Origin: Acanthosoma haemorrhoidale | Lineage: Eukaryota; Arthropoda; Insecta; Hemiptera; Acanthosomatidae | NCBI GenBank assembly: GCA_930367205.1 | Contig: OV884009.1 | Coordinates: forward strand, 38,511,841 to 38,575,840 | Direction of reading: 5' to 3' | DNA: 64,000 bases | Shown here: positions 23,946-37,542 of the stretch, in pieces | Numbering within the stretch: the stretch's first letter is position 1 | Layout: every line of letters begins with the position of its first letter | Made by a program: the position numbers and the translations under genes | Notes under the pieces: generated by a model | Seen by the model: the letters and a program-made list of their open reading frames with translations, nothing else | Told to the model about the DNA's origin: nothing | The model's database searches: none

Positions 23946-25754
23946 CATTTGGAATCAGTGGCACATTCCGTCTCGCACAATGACCTGTTGCAGACTTATA
24001 TATTATGTCGACACGTTGTCAATTAATAAATAAATTGAATAAAAATGAAACAACTTTCTTTCATCAGCCTAAGCCGATCTCCCAACAAATGCCTATACTC
24101 GTTTATTTAATATTCGATTAAATTCTTGATTTTTTCATTTTTAAAAAGTCAAAAAAATAAAATTTTAAGAACCAAATATAAATTAATTTTAATGTCTTGA
24201 TTATTCACAATTTTTTTTATCAGCTGCAAAGGTGATTTTTAGTGACCCAGATGGTTTAAATTATAAAATAAGTATTTTTTTATATCAATGCCCAGCATTG
24301 AAAAACATCTAAAAAAAAAAAAATGGTAAGCCTACTTCGTACTAATTTTGTTTCAGATGTTTTTTCTGTCCGAAAGCACAACTCCAACCATCGGTTTCTG
24401 ACAAATTTTCCAAAAAGGCGGGGAGAAAATTATTTTCATGAAAACGGGCTATAAAGGTTAAGTAGATGGTGGGTCCCGAAGCGCTTGCGTGATGTTCGCT
24501 CACGATTTAAGTAATGGCTATTAACATTGCCTCCCCTACACAGCCGATTAATTTAATTTGTAAACTACGTTAATTGTTCTTATTATTCATTCTATTTCGA
24601 ATAGATTATTCCTCGATTCTCGTACGTAATTGTAGAATTACATATAATCGCCTCACAATTCATACACCAGCATTATTCTAAAAACAATGTTGTCGATAAT
24701 GTTACAGGCTCGATCTCAAGTCTATGTACATTTTTACATTACAGTTTTAAAATATAAAAGATTATTTGATTTAATTAGGTTATTAGATTTTCATCATTGA
24801 ATATCCTTTGCTTTGATAAATGAAAATATTCAGGGATAGTTAAGGTGAGACGGGTGATTTTCTAAAATATTAATTTAGTGTTTGTGAAAAACCGCGATCG
24901 GTACGTTTGACCAACATTTATTATTAAATTTATCAAAACTCTTTAGTCACTTATCAAAATCGGCTCTGGCATGTGAACGTAAAATTTCTATTGGGGGATT
25001 TATGAACATGTTATTGGCTATAATGCATCCTTATTAATTATAGAAATTTAAATCTTGAATAGTTTTTGAGATGGGAATTGAAAACACACAAAAACCAACA
25101 CATTTGACATTTATTTGATTATAAGAAAAATACATTTAATCTTTCAGATACTGGATCATTTTCACGCCTGGAAAATTACTAGGTATAAATAGACACGCAT
25201 GAAAGGCAGAAGAAATGAAATTTCATCATATTTGTCTTCCGCGTTAAAGAAGAAGCTCTATTTAAAGCAGTAAGATCGTGAATAAATGACGAAAGGGTCA
25301 GTAGATCATTTTTGGAACCAAGGGAAATTCATAATTTCAAACATCATGGATGTCGATAGGCATGTAGCACGTTTTGAATATACCGAAGTTTCTGGCATAA
25401 ATTTGAAACCTTTACGAGCTCTTACTTTATCAAATAGTATTCCCGCTTAATTTGGCGCGAATTTGATAAACTATAGGAAATGAGGAAGTTTTAGGGAAGA
25501 AAGGGTAAAAGACATTTTGCGATTTCGGCAGTACAAATAAATCAAAGGTAATAAGGTTAATACTAGGGTGGAAAATGGTGAAATTCCGAGATTTCGACCC
25601 TATTTTTGCTTAAGGTGTTTAACTATATCAATACCGAAATCGGTGCGAATACACCTACCCTTTTATTTTGCGTTTGTATTTATAGGTATTGTAAGGTCGT
25701 TCCCGATTACACCTGCATTTATTTTACAATTAAAAGATACGTGTTAATTATTTG
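23946..25754. other. No gene seen (1.8 kb)
   Basis: AT-rich DNA. No exon, RNA gene or repeat boundary recognised. Confidence 0.45.
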
Positions 25755-26216
25755 ATTGGTTTCAGAATGGGGACATACCTCTCTCGAGAGGTTAAAGAAC
25801 GCTGACCTGCACCCGTTGCTTGGTGTGCCGTCGGTGGGTGAGTTCATCCGCCGGAGACACATCACGTTTTTTGACTCGTTGCAGCACCTGACAAACCCAG
25901 TGTTAAACACTATGACCCCACCACCACTCCCGCATCGATGGCAACAGAATTTTGGGGAAAAATTTGGTTAAGAATTAGTATGTTAGTCAGTTCAGTCCAG
26001 TCACGTAAACTGTGTATCATTATACTTGTTTATTCCATAATATAATTTTTATAATATAACAAAACCTGTATATAATGTAGCTACGCTACAGGAAATACAA
26101 AAATAATTTGTAAATAGAGGATCTATCCTGAATCGCCTGAGGATCTATAATTGTACATAATTATATGTGAATTTAAAGGGGCTAGGAAGAAAAAAAAAAA
26201 AAAAATGTATTGGTTT
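25755..26216 (+). mobile_element. J2 LINE 3' fragment, copy 3, with short TSD
   Basis: The longest J2 copy. At 25763-25960 it encodes the reverse transcriptase C-terminus: an HTSLERLKNADL segment, then LGVPSVGEFIRRR, then FDSLQHLTNPVL, then the PPPLPHRWQQ end. The LGVPSV/FIRRR/HxNPL order is that of Jockey-clade ORF2 C-termini. The 3' UTR and a long A run (26191-26205) follow. Likely TSDs are 'attggttt' at 25755-25762 and 26209-26216. The sequence after the final Gln-Gln differs from the other copies, which suggests decay. The short open frames on both strands belong to this element. Confidence 0.85.
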
Positions 26217-27989
26217 TATGACGATGCTAAATATGTCTGACTGTATGAAATCTGGTCACCACGTCTCATTGAGTATTAGTAATATAACACATAATTGAGA
26301 ACAGCGGATTATTTTAATGTCAGATAAATCTTAGAGGATAATCGGTAATGCGAAGTTATTGATGTATGTCGTTTTAATTTTTCCACATTATTTTTTTATA
26401 ATTTTAGTTAAATTTTTATTACATTATTTTTTACTTCGTTTGAAGTTTCAATGCAAAAATAATAATGCCTACAGTTATGAGACATTATTGCAATCTTCCC
26501 TCGCCTATAAAACCACTCCCTGCATATTGCGTAACGTGACTTCTATCCCAGGGCTTCCATGAGGGAGCAGATAGAAAGTCCGCTGGCCGCTATGTCAAAC
26601 GATATCGACAGGCTATCATTTACAACACTACATAAGCAGCCATGATAACGATTTCCTTTCCATGCAACTAAAAAGGTTCTTTTTATTTGGACCGATTAGC
26701 CTGTTACGGACTACGGGGATACTGATATAACCGTGAAGGAACCGAGTAGGAAGTCACAGTAACTGGATACTTGTTACACTAAATTGATTTCATGAGTGCA
26801 ATGAGCAATAGTTACTACGTCTAGCATGGTTCTGAACACTGAATGTCAATATCTTCTTTGAGTAATACTTCACTAGAAATAGGATTGATGGGCTTCTGTC
26901 TCAAACAGCGGTGGCCCGCCCTGAACAGTTTTCCCCGCGAGATTCATCTCACTTTTACAAAATATATTTATTTTAGAATGGTCATAGTAGTGAATGTATT
27001 AAAAAAATACGTCATTTTTGGACCGATGTATTCAAAAATTAACTGTCGAAATGAGAAAAAATATCTTTGATTTTAAAATAATATTCTTGCGAATATATGA
27101 CAGCTATTGCCTGTTTTATTAATTTATTATAATAATAAACAGAATAATAACTCATTTCTTTTCAATTTTTCACTCCAAAAAAATGTCAACAAAATTTGAT
27201 ACCTTACTCGAAATTAAAAAAAAAAAAAAAAAATGAATACCAACTAACTAATTATTACTCAGCTGAATAGAGATTCTATATTTTTTATTGCTACCAATGT
27301 CAAATAGGACCACTATGTAACATTTCATACATCTAGGTATAACATTGAACTCACAATGACCAGGACAGGTGTGAAAATATGGCTTCAGATTTTGGAAAAA
27401 TCAGCGAAACCTTACAAAATGGTCATATGTATTTTAAGTAAGTTTAACTTGATCACGATTATTCGAAAAGAAAAAATAATATTGACTAATACAGTTCAAT
27501 TCACGTCCTGTTAATTCTTAAATCATTTCTAATATTGGCAAAACGTACATTATTCGTAATGATTTTTCTGTTCAACACTATGTACTTTAAACGTCTTGTT
27601 ATTCGTATAAAGCTTTCTTTCCACTCATAGCTATTCTGGCATAAAGATTTCTGTGAAATCGATTTGTATAGATTAGTTACTGGTTCTAGGATTCAACTCA
27701 CAACTCATGAAGTCTTCGGCAAACTTGACCAATGCAAAATGAGTGCGCTAGTTAGAGACTTTCAAAGTGCTTTCCGATTCTTCAACAGAAACTTGATGTT
27801 GGTGAAAAAAAAATTGACGAAGACGAATTCCTTATGATTTCGACAAAAGTCAACGATTTGCGTCGATATGGTTTATTTTTTAGATTATTATTATATAATT
27901 ATTATTATTATGGTAGATGTTTAGATTATTGATACGGTTAATGGTAATGGGTAAGTTAAGATGTTTTCTCGCCATTGCAAACCATTCAC
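26217..27989. other. No gene seen (1.8 kb)
   Basis: AT-rich. Open frames of 67 and 75 codons at 26359 and 26843 are unrecognised and lack splice support. Confidence 0.4.
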
Positions 27990-28140
27990 AATGCAATGAT
28001 TGTGTTGTTATCGAACGCTGAGGAAAAGATACAGTATGATTGAGAGCGTGAACGCAATATTGTATATGTGGGCTGAATAGAATCATTTATCACAATTAGC
28101 CATTATCCTATTAGGGAACGCTATAATTTAAATAAACACT
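27990..28140 (+). mobile_element. Divergent LINE 3' tail
   Basis: Plus-strand 'cgcaatattgtatatg', then 'gaatagaatcatttatcaca', then 'attagccattatcctatt' resembles the J1 tail order with considerable divergence. It ends near 'aaataaacacttt'. No body is recognisable upstream. Confidence 0.45.
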
Positions 28141-29389
28141 TTCTTTGAAAAATACAAAACAAAAAGATTTTGAGTTGTCTATTCTTTTTGAATTCCCATT
28201 TTTCTTTATTTATACATACCTACATATAAGTATGATTGTTTATTCTTTAATTTGACACATGTTCATCTTTAAACTCTCGATTATTTTACTATCCAGAGTC
28301 CTCTGGGCATTACGAATTATCTGTCAGTGTATCAAAATTGATTAGCTTTATGAATTGTAATTGATAAAAATTACAAATTATATTAAATCAGTAATTAAAA
28401 AATTAGCAATGAGAAGTCATATTGTAATGAGAGAACAATTACAATTTACTGGAAATTCGTAATCACTATTGGATTTCCCGATATTTCTTTTTAATCAAAA
28501 CCTTATCAAGATATTTTCAGGTGTTTAGAATATACCTTTAATGATTTCGATCGATTTTTAATACTACTGTCGTAAAACGTACAGACAGACGAAAATTGGT
28601 CCCCCCTGTATTTGAGTGGAAGTACAGCCTCTGCCTTTGTGCTCGGCGAATATTCTTTATGTTTTTTATACAGTTACTAAGGTAGGCAGTACGAAAGAAT
28701 TACATGGAGGTCATTTTTATTTTATCACTGCGATATGCAAACTCTAATTAAGTGTTTTCATTTGTTAAATATTTGGAAATGGCGGTGGGATTTGTGTACA
28801 TTTGAGATGGTGCGAAGAGAGGCGGTTATGCATCAAACGCTACCAGGACTCACAACCGAAACCGGTTTAAAACCTGGCTCAACTTAAACATATTTATTTA
28901 TTAATCCCACCACAGCTTCCTGAATATACGGTCGATTAGGACCGACCTTAAATAAACGCTACGTGTGGTAATATGTTATAAAATAAATTAAAAAAAAATA
29001 TAGCTGCCCCCGTGTAAGATTATACTCTATAAATAATTATACTCTATTATAACTATGGAAAAATACAGGAGCTAATCCGCCATGTTAACAGCATTTAGCC
29101 AAGTCCGAAGGGAGAGGCTCTACTTTCAAACAGGGATCGTCATTCGTCTGTGTGTTCATATTATAATAAATACAAGAACGGAACAGGTCAAAAGGTTTTG
29201 ATCTGGTTAATATTTAAGCTATTTTCAGTGACTGAGAGGTTTTAACAACTAAAATTAATTATAACCACAAAGCAGTAAAAAAAATAACTGTGTTCAACGT
29301 ACTGAGAGATATGATGAGAGAATCAAACCGACCCCAAGAAAAACATCAAAAAGAGTCATACATTAAACACTCATATTGATCATATAGAT
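28141..29389. other. No gene seen; two dispersed motifs
   Basis: Copies of the recurrent ~40-bp motif lie at 28609-28655 (minus) and 29094-29140 (plus; 'gccaagtccgaagggaga', then 'ctactttcaaacaggg'). The rest is unassigned. Confidence 0.4.
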
Positions 29390-29890
29390 CAGGGTATTAA
29401 ATTAAAGTTAGCAACGCATTGATTAATAATTTGCATTACCTGCTGGTATTTTAGTAGGACTATAATTATAAAAACTGTCACTAAGATCGTGTTTACAAGT
29501 TTTATTATTCCAAAATATTCTGGAAATATGAGCAACCCCGTGAAAATAAATAAAACAACGTTATTTAAATATCAATATTTTTTTTTATAATATTGAGTAA
29601 GGTATCAAATCAAAGATATCACATTAAGATTACGTGTCGGGACTGAAGTGGGCTATAATTACAAAAAGTCATTACAATCATATAACCCGAAGGTTTACAA
29701 AGTGGGATAATATTTTGAAATTTTACTTGAGGCTAAAAATAAAAGAAAAGTGCATTTACTAATCAATTGCTGAATAATTAAAAAACAGATATATTGGGTT
29801 TAGTATCCAGAAAAAAAAATACGTCCTGATTAATAATACGTACTATATTTTGGGGTTTTAGTGGACTATAGTTACAAAAACCCCTTTACT
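29390..29890 (+). repeat. R220 repeat, about 2.5 tandem diverged units
   Basis: The landmark 'ggactataattataaaaa' type block recurs at about 29454, 29648 and 29860, roughly 195-210 bp apart. Each is preceded by a 'caaattaaag'/'cctgattaataat'-type block. The block 'agcaaccccgtgaaaataa' near 29531 matches the 5' landmark of the copies at 1030 and 46100. The units are strongly diverged. No coding potential. Confidence 0.6.
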
Positions 29891-32800
29891 GTGTGGTGCA
29901 TCTCATGTGTTAGTTTTCGATAGACAAGGCTTCATCAACCTGTTGGATTATAACAGCGAAAGGAGGTTAAAGGTCCCATCGGGAAGGGAGTTTTAGGCTG
30001 TATAAATTGATCCAGTGGGCCTGTGAAGGGCGTGGGTGGTTTTCTACCTGGCTCGGTTTCGTCGGCCGAGAAACCGGGGATTAGTCCGACCTTAAAGAGT
30101 TCTCACCAGGCGGTTGGTTTCGAATCACCTTCAAGGATGGAATGTTTAAAAGCCTAATGAGCGCGTTTTTCTTTCAGGGCAGTGTTCCGAGTATTCGTCC
30201 TCTTGTGCGCAGCAGTGATCCAAGATCGCCTTTCTTTCACTTTCCGCGCCTCATGTAAAGCAGGACACTCAATGGCGATGATCACATCCCATGCGTACGA
30301 GTAACGACAAACAGTATGAACCGCGCGGCCTTATTGAATATTAATATGCACATAACTCAAACTATTTTATTCCGTTTATAATCATTCCTCTTTCTCCGTA
30401 GGGAATATGTAAAATTATGATCATTATCGTAATTGCAATTGTCCAATATGTTAAGCTTCCTAGGGCAGATTGAAATAAGTAGTTTTGGACCACGCGATAG
30501 CCAGAAAGGAAAAAAAAACCTTGAATATATAATTAACGTACTTAAGCCAATTAAACTTCCTTCATTCGGGATTATTTAGAAAACACGAAATGTCAGCAAC
30601 ATGAAATTAGTCAGATTTTTTTGAAACATTAACTAATTTTGGCAATGTCATTCAAGACTTTTTTAATACAAAAGCAAAATGTACTTACAAATTCGTTCAC
30701 CATGAAATATTTGAAATACATTCTCAAAAAGTAGTATTTATTAATCCATCCTTATTGTTTGGATCTTTGTATGTATGGCTGTACATCTTTGTCAACATTT
30801 TACTAAACAAAATTTTAATACCGGGCCCCTTTACGTGTTTAAGGTAGTATCATTAAATTATTTATGTGAACGGTATATTGCTGATTTTTGGTCAGTTTTA
30901 ACTACAAATCCAACATTTTTTTATTATTTTTTTCATCGGGATTGTATTTTTATTAGTGGAAAATCAAAAGAAAAAAAAATAAGATTACTTAGAACATACA
31001 TAAATTATTCAGATGAATAAATTTGATAATTCTTTTAATAAAAATTCTATAAATCTAAATTAGTTTATATTTATGTTTTAATAATATTTAGATAAACATC
31101 TTGAAAAAAAAAAGGGCATCTCTTTTTCTAGATCCAGTTCATGATATAAATTATCAAAACGGTGTGAACGAATTTATGAGTGACGCTTTCGTATGTATAT
31201 ATAATCTCTATATATGTATGTATATATAATATCTTTAAACGAACGAACTGTTAAAGAAATGAATTATTAATTGATAATAACCACTCTTGATTTTGATGTC
31301 TTAGAAAGTGTGGCAAAATGGGGACCGCCCCAGACAGCTAACTCTCTAGGTACGCCACTGATTGGCATAAATGACTATTTATCCTTTTGTCTGCAATAGA
31401 CTGTCTGTCGAAATATTGCGATACCCTCCTGTATTGACAACTGTTATAGGTTTTAGTTCAGACGCTTCTTAGCATACAAAAGGCGATAGACAAATTGAGT
31501 TGGGAAATGCCCCGGTCGGGATGGCTATTGCTGGGAACATGCCTGCCTTGAATTCTAAATAGTACGACTTTGTCAACATCGGATAACTGACCTAAGGCCA
31601 ATTCTATTTGTTTTAGCCTCAGTCACGTTTCCTCGCTCAGCTAACGTGAGAAATCAGAATAAATACAAAAGACTCTAATCTGAATTGTCCACAAGTTTAT
31701 TCGACTGGATACAACCTTTTATCGTGTCGTATAATTTTCTTTTTTAAGCTATGCCGTCTTAAACCTATCTCATTCAATTAGCAACTCCGCACTCGGCATC
31801 CATCTCCGCTGACTGTATACTCTTTATAAATATATGATTAACAATACACGGGATAGCAAAAGCCAGAATGTTATAGACAAGCTACAACGCCCAGAAACGC
31901 TTATTACAAGATATGATGGTTAAGTCTAGAAAAATGCAGTGTTTATTACCATTCTTCTGCAATAAATGGATTGAAAGTTACCATAAAAATTAAATCAATC
32001 AGATATATATATTGAGTTGGTGGGATCACTAGAACGTTCCAGTAGAAGTAAGGGCTTTTTGATAACCGAAAGGGAGGATTTTTGATAGGGAAGATAGAGA
32101 GGGTGTTTCTGCTGAAGACGTATGTACTTGGGCATCCTTCTAGGATGGACTGCAAAGCTGAGAAGAGTATTGGACGACGAGATTATGACGGAAGGACGGA
32201 GGGGTGAAGAAAGATTTTGGGATTCAGTGCAGTACAGATCTGGACGTTGGGAGCTCATTAAGGTGTTCACGACCAACAGGAATCGCAGCGTAAGTAAATA
32301 ACGTTTGTATATTGCATTACCTATGCATGGCAGGCTTGTGCTTAGTTTCAGGGACATAAGAATTACAAATTACCAATGTAATCGTGATTAATAGAAATTA
32401 CTCATTATGCAGTAATTACGGCCACCATTAGGAATTACAACGCTAATTCTAGACGAATCGCAATGAAATTGGTAATTCACAATTACATTTTTTCTTGGTA
32501 TTCTATTTCTGATAAGCTATTTCTAATTAGATGTTTGAAATATTTATTTGTAAATATCATTCCTAAGAAAAAAATATTGCATCAGTCCCATTAAGATATG
32601 ATCAGGTAAGCAATAACAGGTAAAAGCTGAAATCAACAAAACAGTTTGACAGGTTGAAGGGTACTTGCTATATTAATGTTAATATGTAAATAGTAATCGA
32701 AATTCGAAATAGTGACACCTGAATTTTGGCATGAAAAATAATATTTCCATGTTTTTTTTTATCCATTGAATAATACTGGTTATTACGTGTTTAATTGTTG

Positions 32801-33000
32801 ATAATTACTAACAATGGTCTTAAAATTACGTTTCATCAGCTTTAATTAAGATTGTTGTTATTGTCTATACATATTGGTCATACTAAGTTATAATTGTATT
32901 TATGATACATAATGTGATATGTATAACCTAATTTTCGGTGTGATCATAAAAAGCATATTTGATTACACAAAATATATTTATTTAAACAAATAAAAACAAT
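29891..33000. other. No gene seen (3.1 kb)
   Basis: A GC-richer segment at 29930-30330 and an unusual long minus-strand open frame at 31995-32357 (120 codons) have no recognised domain. A TATG-type simple repeat lies near 31190-31235. No splice-bounded exon could be defended. Confidence 0.4.
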
Positions 33001-36000
33001 TCTCGTAACATTCCTTAGGAATAAATAAATCATACTATTAGAAATAGTCATAAAATTATATGAATCATTACAATGTTAAATAATCTTAAAAATTAAGTTT
33101 TGTAATTTATAACATTCTTATTCTATTTTTAGTTAAATAACTACATTAGGAGTTAGAATAGTCGATATATTAATGTTAATAGCATTCCGAAATGAATTAA
33201 ATGATTTATTAATAGAACAGATTATAATTGAAGCATTAGGGGTTAAAAGCACAAAGATTCGCTAGTCAAGTTTAACAATCAACATTATCAGTAACAAACA
33301 AAAAAAAAACTTAAAATACCACATTCCACCTTTTAACATACAAAATAAAACACCAGATGACTCATGAACCACATTAACATCAAGCTTCATTAGTAACTGA
33401 ACAGCTAAATACTGATTAACAATTAAAGATTAATGACAATAAAAACATATTAGATGTTGGAATGAAGGAATTAATGATAATGAATGAACGGCAGATAAAT
33501 TATAGTAAAACGTTCGATTACAACGCTGAAAGTTAAAATTATCCAAAAACAAACAAAAAATTGGAGCGGTGGTGCCCCTCGTCGACGCCCACTGCACGTT
33601 TGTACAGAGTTTTGCGGTCGTTAACCTCTCGACGCAATTGCAATTGATTTTTAGCCGCAAGTTTTTCCCTTTGACCGAGACATCTGTAATTGAAGTTTTA
33701 TGCTTATAACGAGATTATACTGACGAGGCTGACTAATCATTTTGGAAATTGCTTACATTAATCGAATGTTTTCTTTTTTTTTTTAAACCAGTCCAAACAT
33801 GAAATAAATTTTCTTATAGATAATTTCAACTAGCATCAAAGCTATTTTAATTACTCTTTAAGTATTTTCATGGACAACATACAAATTTGGCAGTTACTGT
33901 ATACCGGTTCACAAGAAAGAATTCACAATAAAACTAAGTGCAACAAAATATAACTAATTACTTTCTTGGTATAATCGTGTAATGGAAATACATAAGAAAA
34001 AAAATTCATTACTACAGTAGTTTTATTTTTTTTATAAGTTAGTTTTTTGCTTTTAAAGTAATGTTACTTTTTATGATTCCTCACGCTAGAATCGAAGCCC
34101 ACTCGCTCTTTCACAGCCAATAAACTATTATCAGTGAAGATGATGTGTTCTAACAATTCATCACAGACATTAGTGCAACACAAAAAGAGGTTAATGTGCA
34201 TCTTGGACCGTGTGTACATGGGAAACATCAATAGTTAGTTCACAAGAAGAAAACAAAAACAAATAAAAACAATTATATTTACAAACATGTTTTCTTAGAA
34301 AGAAAAAAACACTTAAAAATCAGTAGAAGAAAACAGAACATAGATTGAAACTATATTATTATATCGGAACAGCTAAAAATTTAATGATTACATAAATAAT
34401 CTACAAAATCGCTGTTATAATTTTGTCATAAACTGGGGTAGCATCGCACTCGTCCAGAATCGATCCGTTCTTGTTAAAGTTGCACCTCACATGTTTGTTT
34501 TTGTTTTGTTTTTTAAATTATTATTATTTTTCAAATCAAACTGTCGATGAAAACCCAATCTATCGTCCGGAAATGCATAGAAACAAATTATACAGTTTTG
34601 AAAGGCATAGAAAATGATATGAAACTATGTCATGATGAACGAGTGGGGCACCACTCCAATTTATGGCTTAACAACACACAAGATAAATGAACTAAATGGA
34701 TGTGAGTCCAGTTATCGGAACACCCACATCATTTACATCACAGTATGGCTCTCACGATCGAAACACAAACACTTTTCGCACTCACATTACGCGTTGATCG
34801 GTTATGTTCTAGGATCGAACGACATTGTGTTCTTAGGGAGGTCAAGTCTCAGCAATCGAATTTTTTTTATGTATGAGGCAAATTCCAAAAAAAAACCAGT
34901 TCACATGTTTATTAACAATAAACAGAAGTGATAAAATTAAACACAATATAAAAACCAGATACAGAGAACTCTGATTCCATTTATACAAAATACAACTCAG
35001 TCAAATCTTTATTTATTTTACAATTAAATGAATAATTTACTTGCTTTTATGTCAATGCGAAAAATGTATAGTACAATCTTGATAATCTAACACGTTCATA
35101 GGTAGTACTGCAGGATCACCAAAGGTCCGACTTATCTCAGAGAAGAAAAAAACCTCATTAAATATATATGTACCTTTTATAAATTTACTTTATAATAATA
35201 ATATTTCTCATTTGTTTCCCTTATTTGGCTTTGACTAATTTTTAACAATTGAACTAGATAGACTCGGCGATCGCGCTTCTCCTTAAAAGTCATGTTTGAT
35301 TCAGAAAAAAAATCTTTCTGGTCATTTTAGACGTTTTATTGGCATAACCTCCAAGTCATCGAGAGCAATATAAAACTTTGGAAAGTTGAAAAACACCTCT
35401 TGGTAACATTAAAATCATTGAGTACCAGCAAACGAATGAAACTTATCTCTTTGTTGCCAGTGTTGGCATGTATAGTGTTGCGAATAAAAATGCCAGATTT
35501 TCCAAAAACCGACCAGCTTCTTATTTTTTCAAAAGGGTTCAGAAGAAAATTATTATTATAAGACGGCCGGATTATCGAGATTGTACTGTACTTGTGTATT
35601 GCTTAGCAAGGTCATCTTGTCAGGGGAACGCTACTGATCAGAGTGCTCATAAGTTATTTCAGAAATAGCATAATAAATTTTTTTTTTACGATTTTAGCCT
35701 ACTGAAAAACAACGGAGCCGCACAGTGGTCTCGAATCCTCAAAATCCTGGTCAAACAAAAAATTTCTCTTACAAGAACGTGACTAATTAAACATTATTTT
35801 CTGATTATTAGTGACTACTAAAAACTTATTTGAGCTCGGTTAATCCTATTTCCTAGTCTTTGCAGTGAGTCAACGCCCACCTTCACAAATTTCGACTGAA
35901 AAACGGTTTGCCCTGAACCGCCGGTCTGCCAAACTGTCCCTACGTTTTACTGCCTTATAAATTTCTAATATCTTCGGCTGATCTTGGATAGCTTGAAACA

Positions 36001-36074
36001 GGGGCCATAACAAGGAAAACGAGACAAGTACATTAACAAGATTAGGTATACCAAATCAGAAAAGGAGATTGGAA
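33001..36074. other. AT-rich unique-looking DNA, no clear gene
   Basis: This stretch is notable for lacking the LINE pieces common elsewhere. It could be the intron or 3' end of the minus-strand gene whose exon lies at 37543-37887, but that is inference. Open frames at 33430-33660, 34632-34931 and 35468-35668 are unrecognised. Confidence 0.35.
34401..34517 (-). other. Candidate terminal exon (weak)
   Basis: The minus strand is open for about 38 codons and ends in VRCNFNKNGSILDECDATPV, then YDKIITAIL and a TAG. The composition is less biased than the surrounding DNA and reads like protein. However, the sequence upstream is A-rich rather than pyrimidine-rich, so there is no good splice acceptor. 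I do not recognise the peptide. Confidence 0.15.
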
Positions 36075-36140
36075 ATTGAAAAGTTGAGAGAAATAGCTCA
36101 GTTGCAGAGTACCTAACAGAGACCAGGAGGTCCCATGTCT
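36075..36140 (+). repeat. tRNA-like sequence (decayed)
   Basis: The plus strand has a strong A-box-like 'atagctcagttgcagagta' at about 36090-36108. About 25 bases later comes 'aggaggtcccatgtc', which is a poor B box. Likely a tRNA-derived SINE remnant. Confidence 0.35.
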
Positions 36141-37050
36141 TGTCGCTGTCAATACATTTTTTCTTTACCTAATAATTAATATACACATTTACAAAAACTC
36201 ATAATGACCTCACATGGGTTTCAGAATGCTGGACTTAATCAATCAACTCAGAATAATGTACTCCTTACTGAGCGCCTCATTATTCTTGGAGGTCGATGAC
36301 AAAGAAAGAAAGAATAATGAATAAGATGGATCTATATTAGAACACTGGTATTGTCCAAATAATACAGAATATCAGATTAAATCTGAAGGCCACATTAATA
36401 AAATGAAAGATGGTCCAATCCTATGGACTAGACGGACAGACACAGAGTAGAAAGGAGCTCCTCTTCAAAGAGGCGCTTGAGGGTCGAAATTATAAGAGGC
36501 GAATTGCAAAACTGATTATTAAGGTTTTCAAAAAATAAGATCTTTTACAAGGTTTTTGAACCTGATGTAACAGTCTTAGAATTTTTCCTATGATTCTCAA
36601 TTTGGCCAGAAAATATAGCAGGACTAAGAGTTCGAACTAGGTCGGAACAGGGCTCAAAACGGCCAGAAACACTAATGAAGTCAAGGGCAATTGCAATGTA
36701 AATGAGTGCCACGGTAGATCAAAACATCAGAGAACATGAACAGCCTCGAAGACAAACAAGGTCATGGTTGAACTTATTCTGTGAATTATTTGTGATGGTA
36801 TAGGTAGGGCCCACACTTATTTGTAATTAAGAACGTATTCAGTTGCTGATTTTTTTTTTTAAGAACATAAAGGAAACCTTTCAGTTGACAAATCAACCGT
36901 TGCTGACCACCTGACGGCGATCAGGAACATGAAAGAGCAGAAAAGATAAGGATTTCTCATGAACCGAACGAGTACCACATGTCGCGCTCGTGACTTTGCA
37001 AAAATATGTCTGTTTGATTATGAGACTCCACCTGTCTCTCCAGACTTCAC
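36141..37050. other. No gene seen; possible intron
   Basis: Unassigned sequence. It would be intronic if the minus-strand gene at 37.5-37.9 kb continues to the left. Confidence 0.35.
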
Positions 37051-37089
37051 CGGTAACAACTGTCTTAGGAAACTGGATCTCTTCTTCTT
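37051..37089 (-). other. Candidate 39-bp exon (weak)
   Basis: On the minus strand a long pyrimidine tract ends in 'tttctttctag' just before 37089, a very good splice acceptor. The following 'aagaagaagagatccag' stretch reads EEEIQFPKTVV. A possible donor, 'accg|gtgaag', follows at 37051/37050. It is supported only by splice-like signals and its nearness to the exon at 37543-37887. Confidence 0.2.
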
Positions 37090-37191
37090 CTAGAAAGAAA
37101 AAAAATACTTAACATATATATAAAACGCATTTGTAATAGTCATGAACTGTGATGATATTCATTTTTATTTAGAGGATTAAAAAGTTTTAGT

Positions 37192-37413
37192 CTAAGGCCC
37201 TAAATCTTCAATTATTTCCGTACAGATTGATATTTTCAGAATTTTGGCGATGCTTTTGTGGACCACTGTGAGTCGCAAGGACAGTTGAGTCAAGCAGCGT
37301 ATCGATTGTTCGAGGTCCCAAGATCTTGCGCAACACGTTGTGCCTAAAAGGGCAGGGGAGCCGGGAGAGCGGCGCAGTCTCTCGGGGTTCACTGATCCGG
37401 CCAACTCCTCCAG
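37192..37413 (-). other. Candidate GC-rich exon (weak)
   Basis: On the minus strand an acceptor-like 'gattgattgccacag' ends at 37414, followed by an open, GC-rich stretch (LEELAGSVNPERLRRSPGSP in one frame). Two frames stay open for over 60 codons, so the reading frame is uncertain. It lies about 130 bp downstream of the supported exon, making a small intron possible. It could equally be part of the same CpG-rich exon region or non-coding. Confidence 0.25.
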
Positions 37414-37542
37414 CTGTGGCAATCAATCATGGAAACTAAACACTCGTTCTGTTCATATATACTTTCCAACATCTAATATATGTCTATTTGGTTAATGAAG
37501 GCTTCGTTACCCCTAAGCCGGTATAAGGAATGTGCGCTGTAC

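Noticed and set aside
29390..29890. CRISPR-like array
   Set aside because: Units are long, diverged and contiguous, with no short identical repeats separated by unique spacers. The genome is clearly eukaryotic.
31995..32357. 120-codon minus-strand frame
   Set aside because: No recognisable domain, an overlapping alternative frame of similar length, and low-complexity Leu/Ser content.
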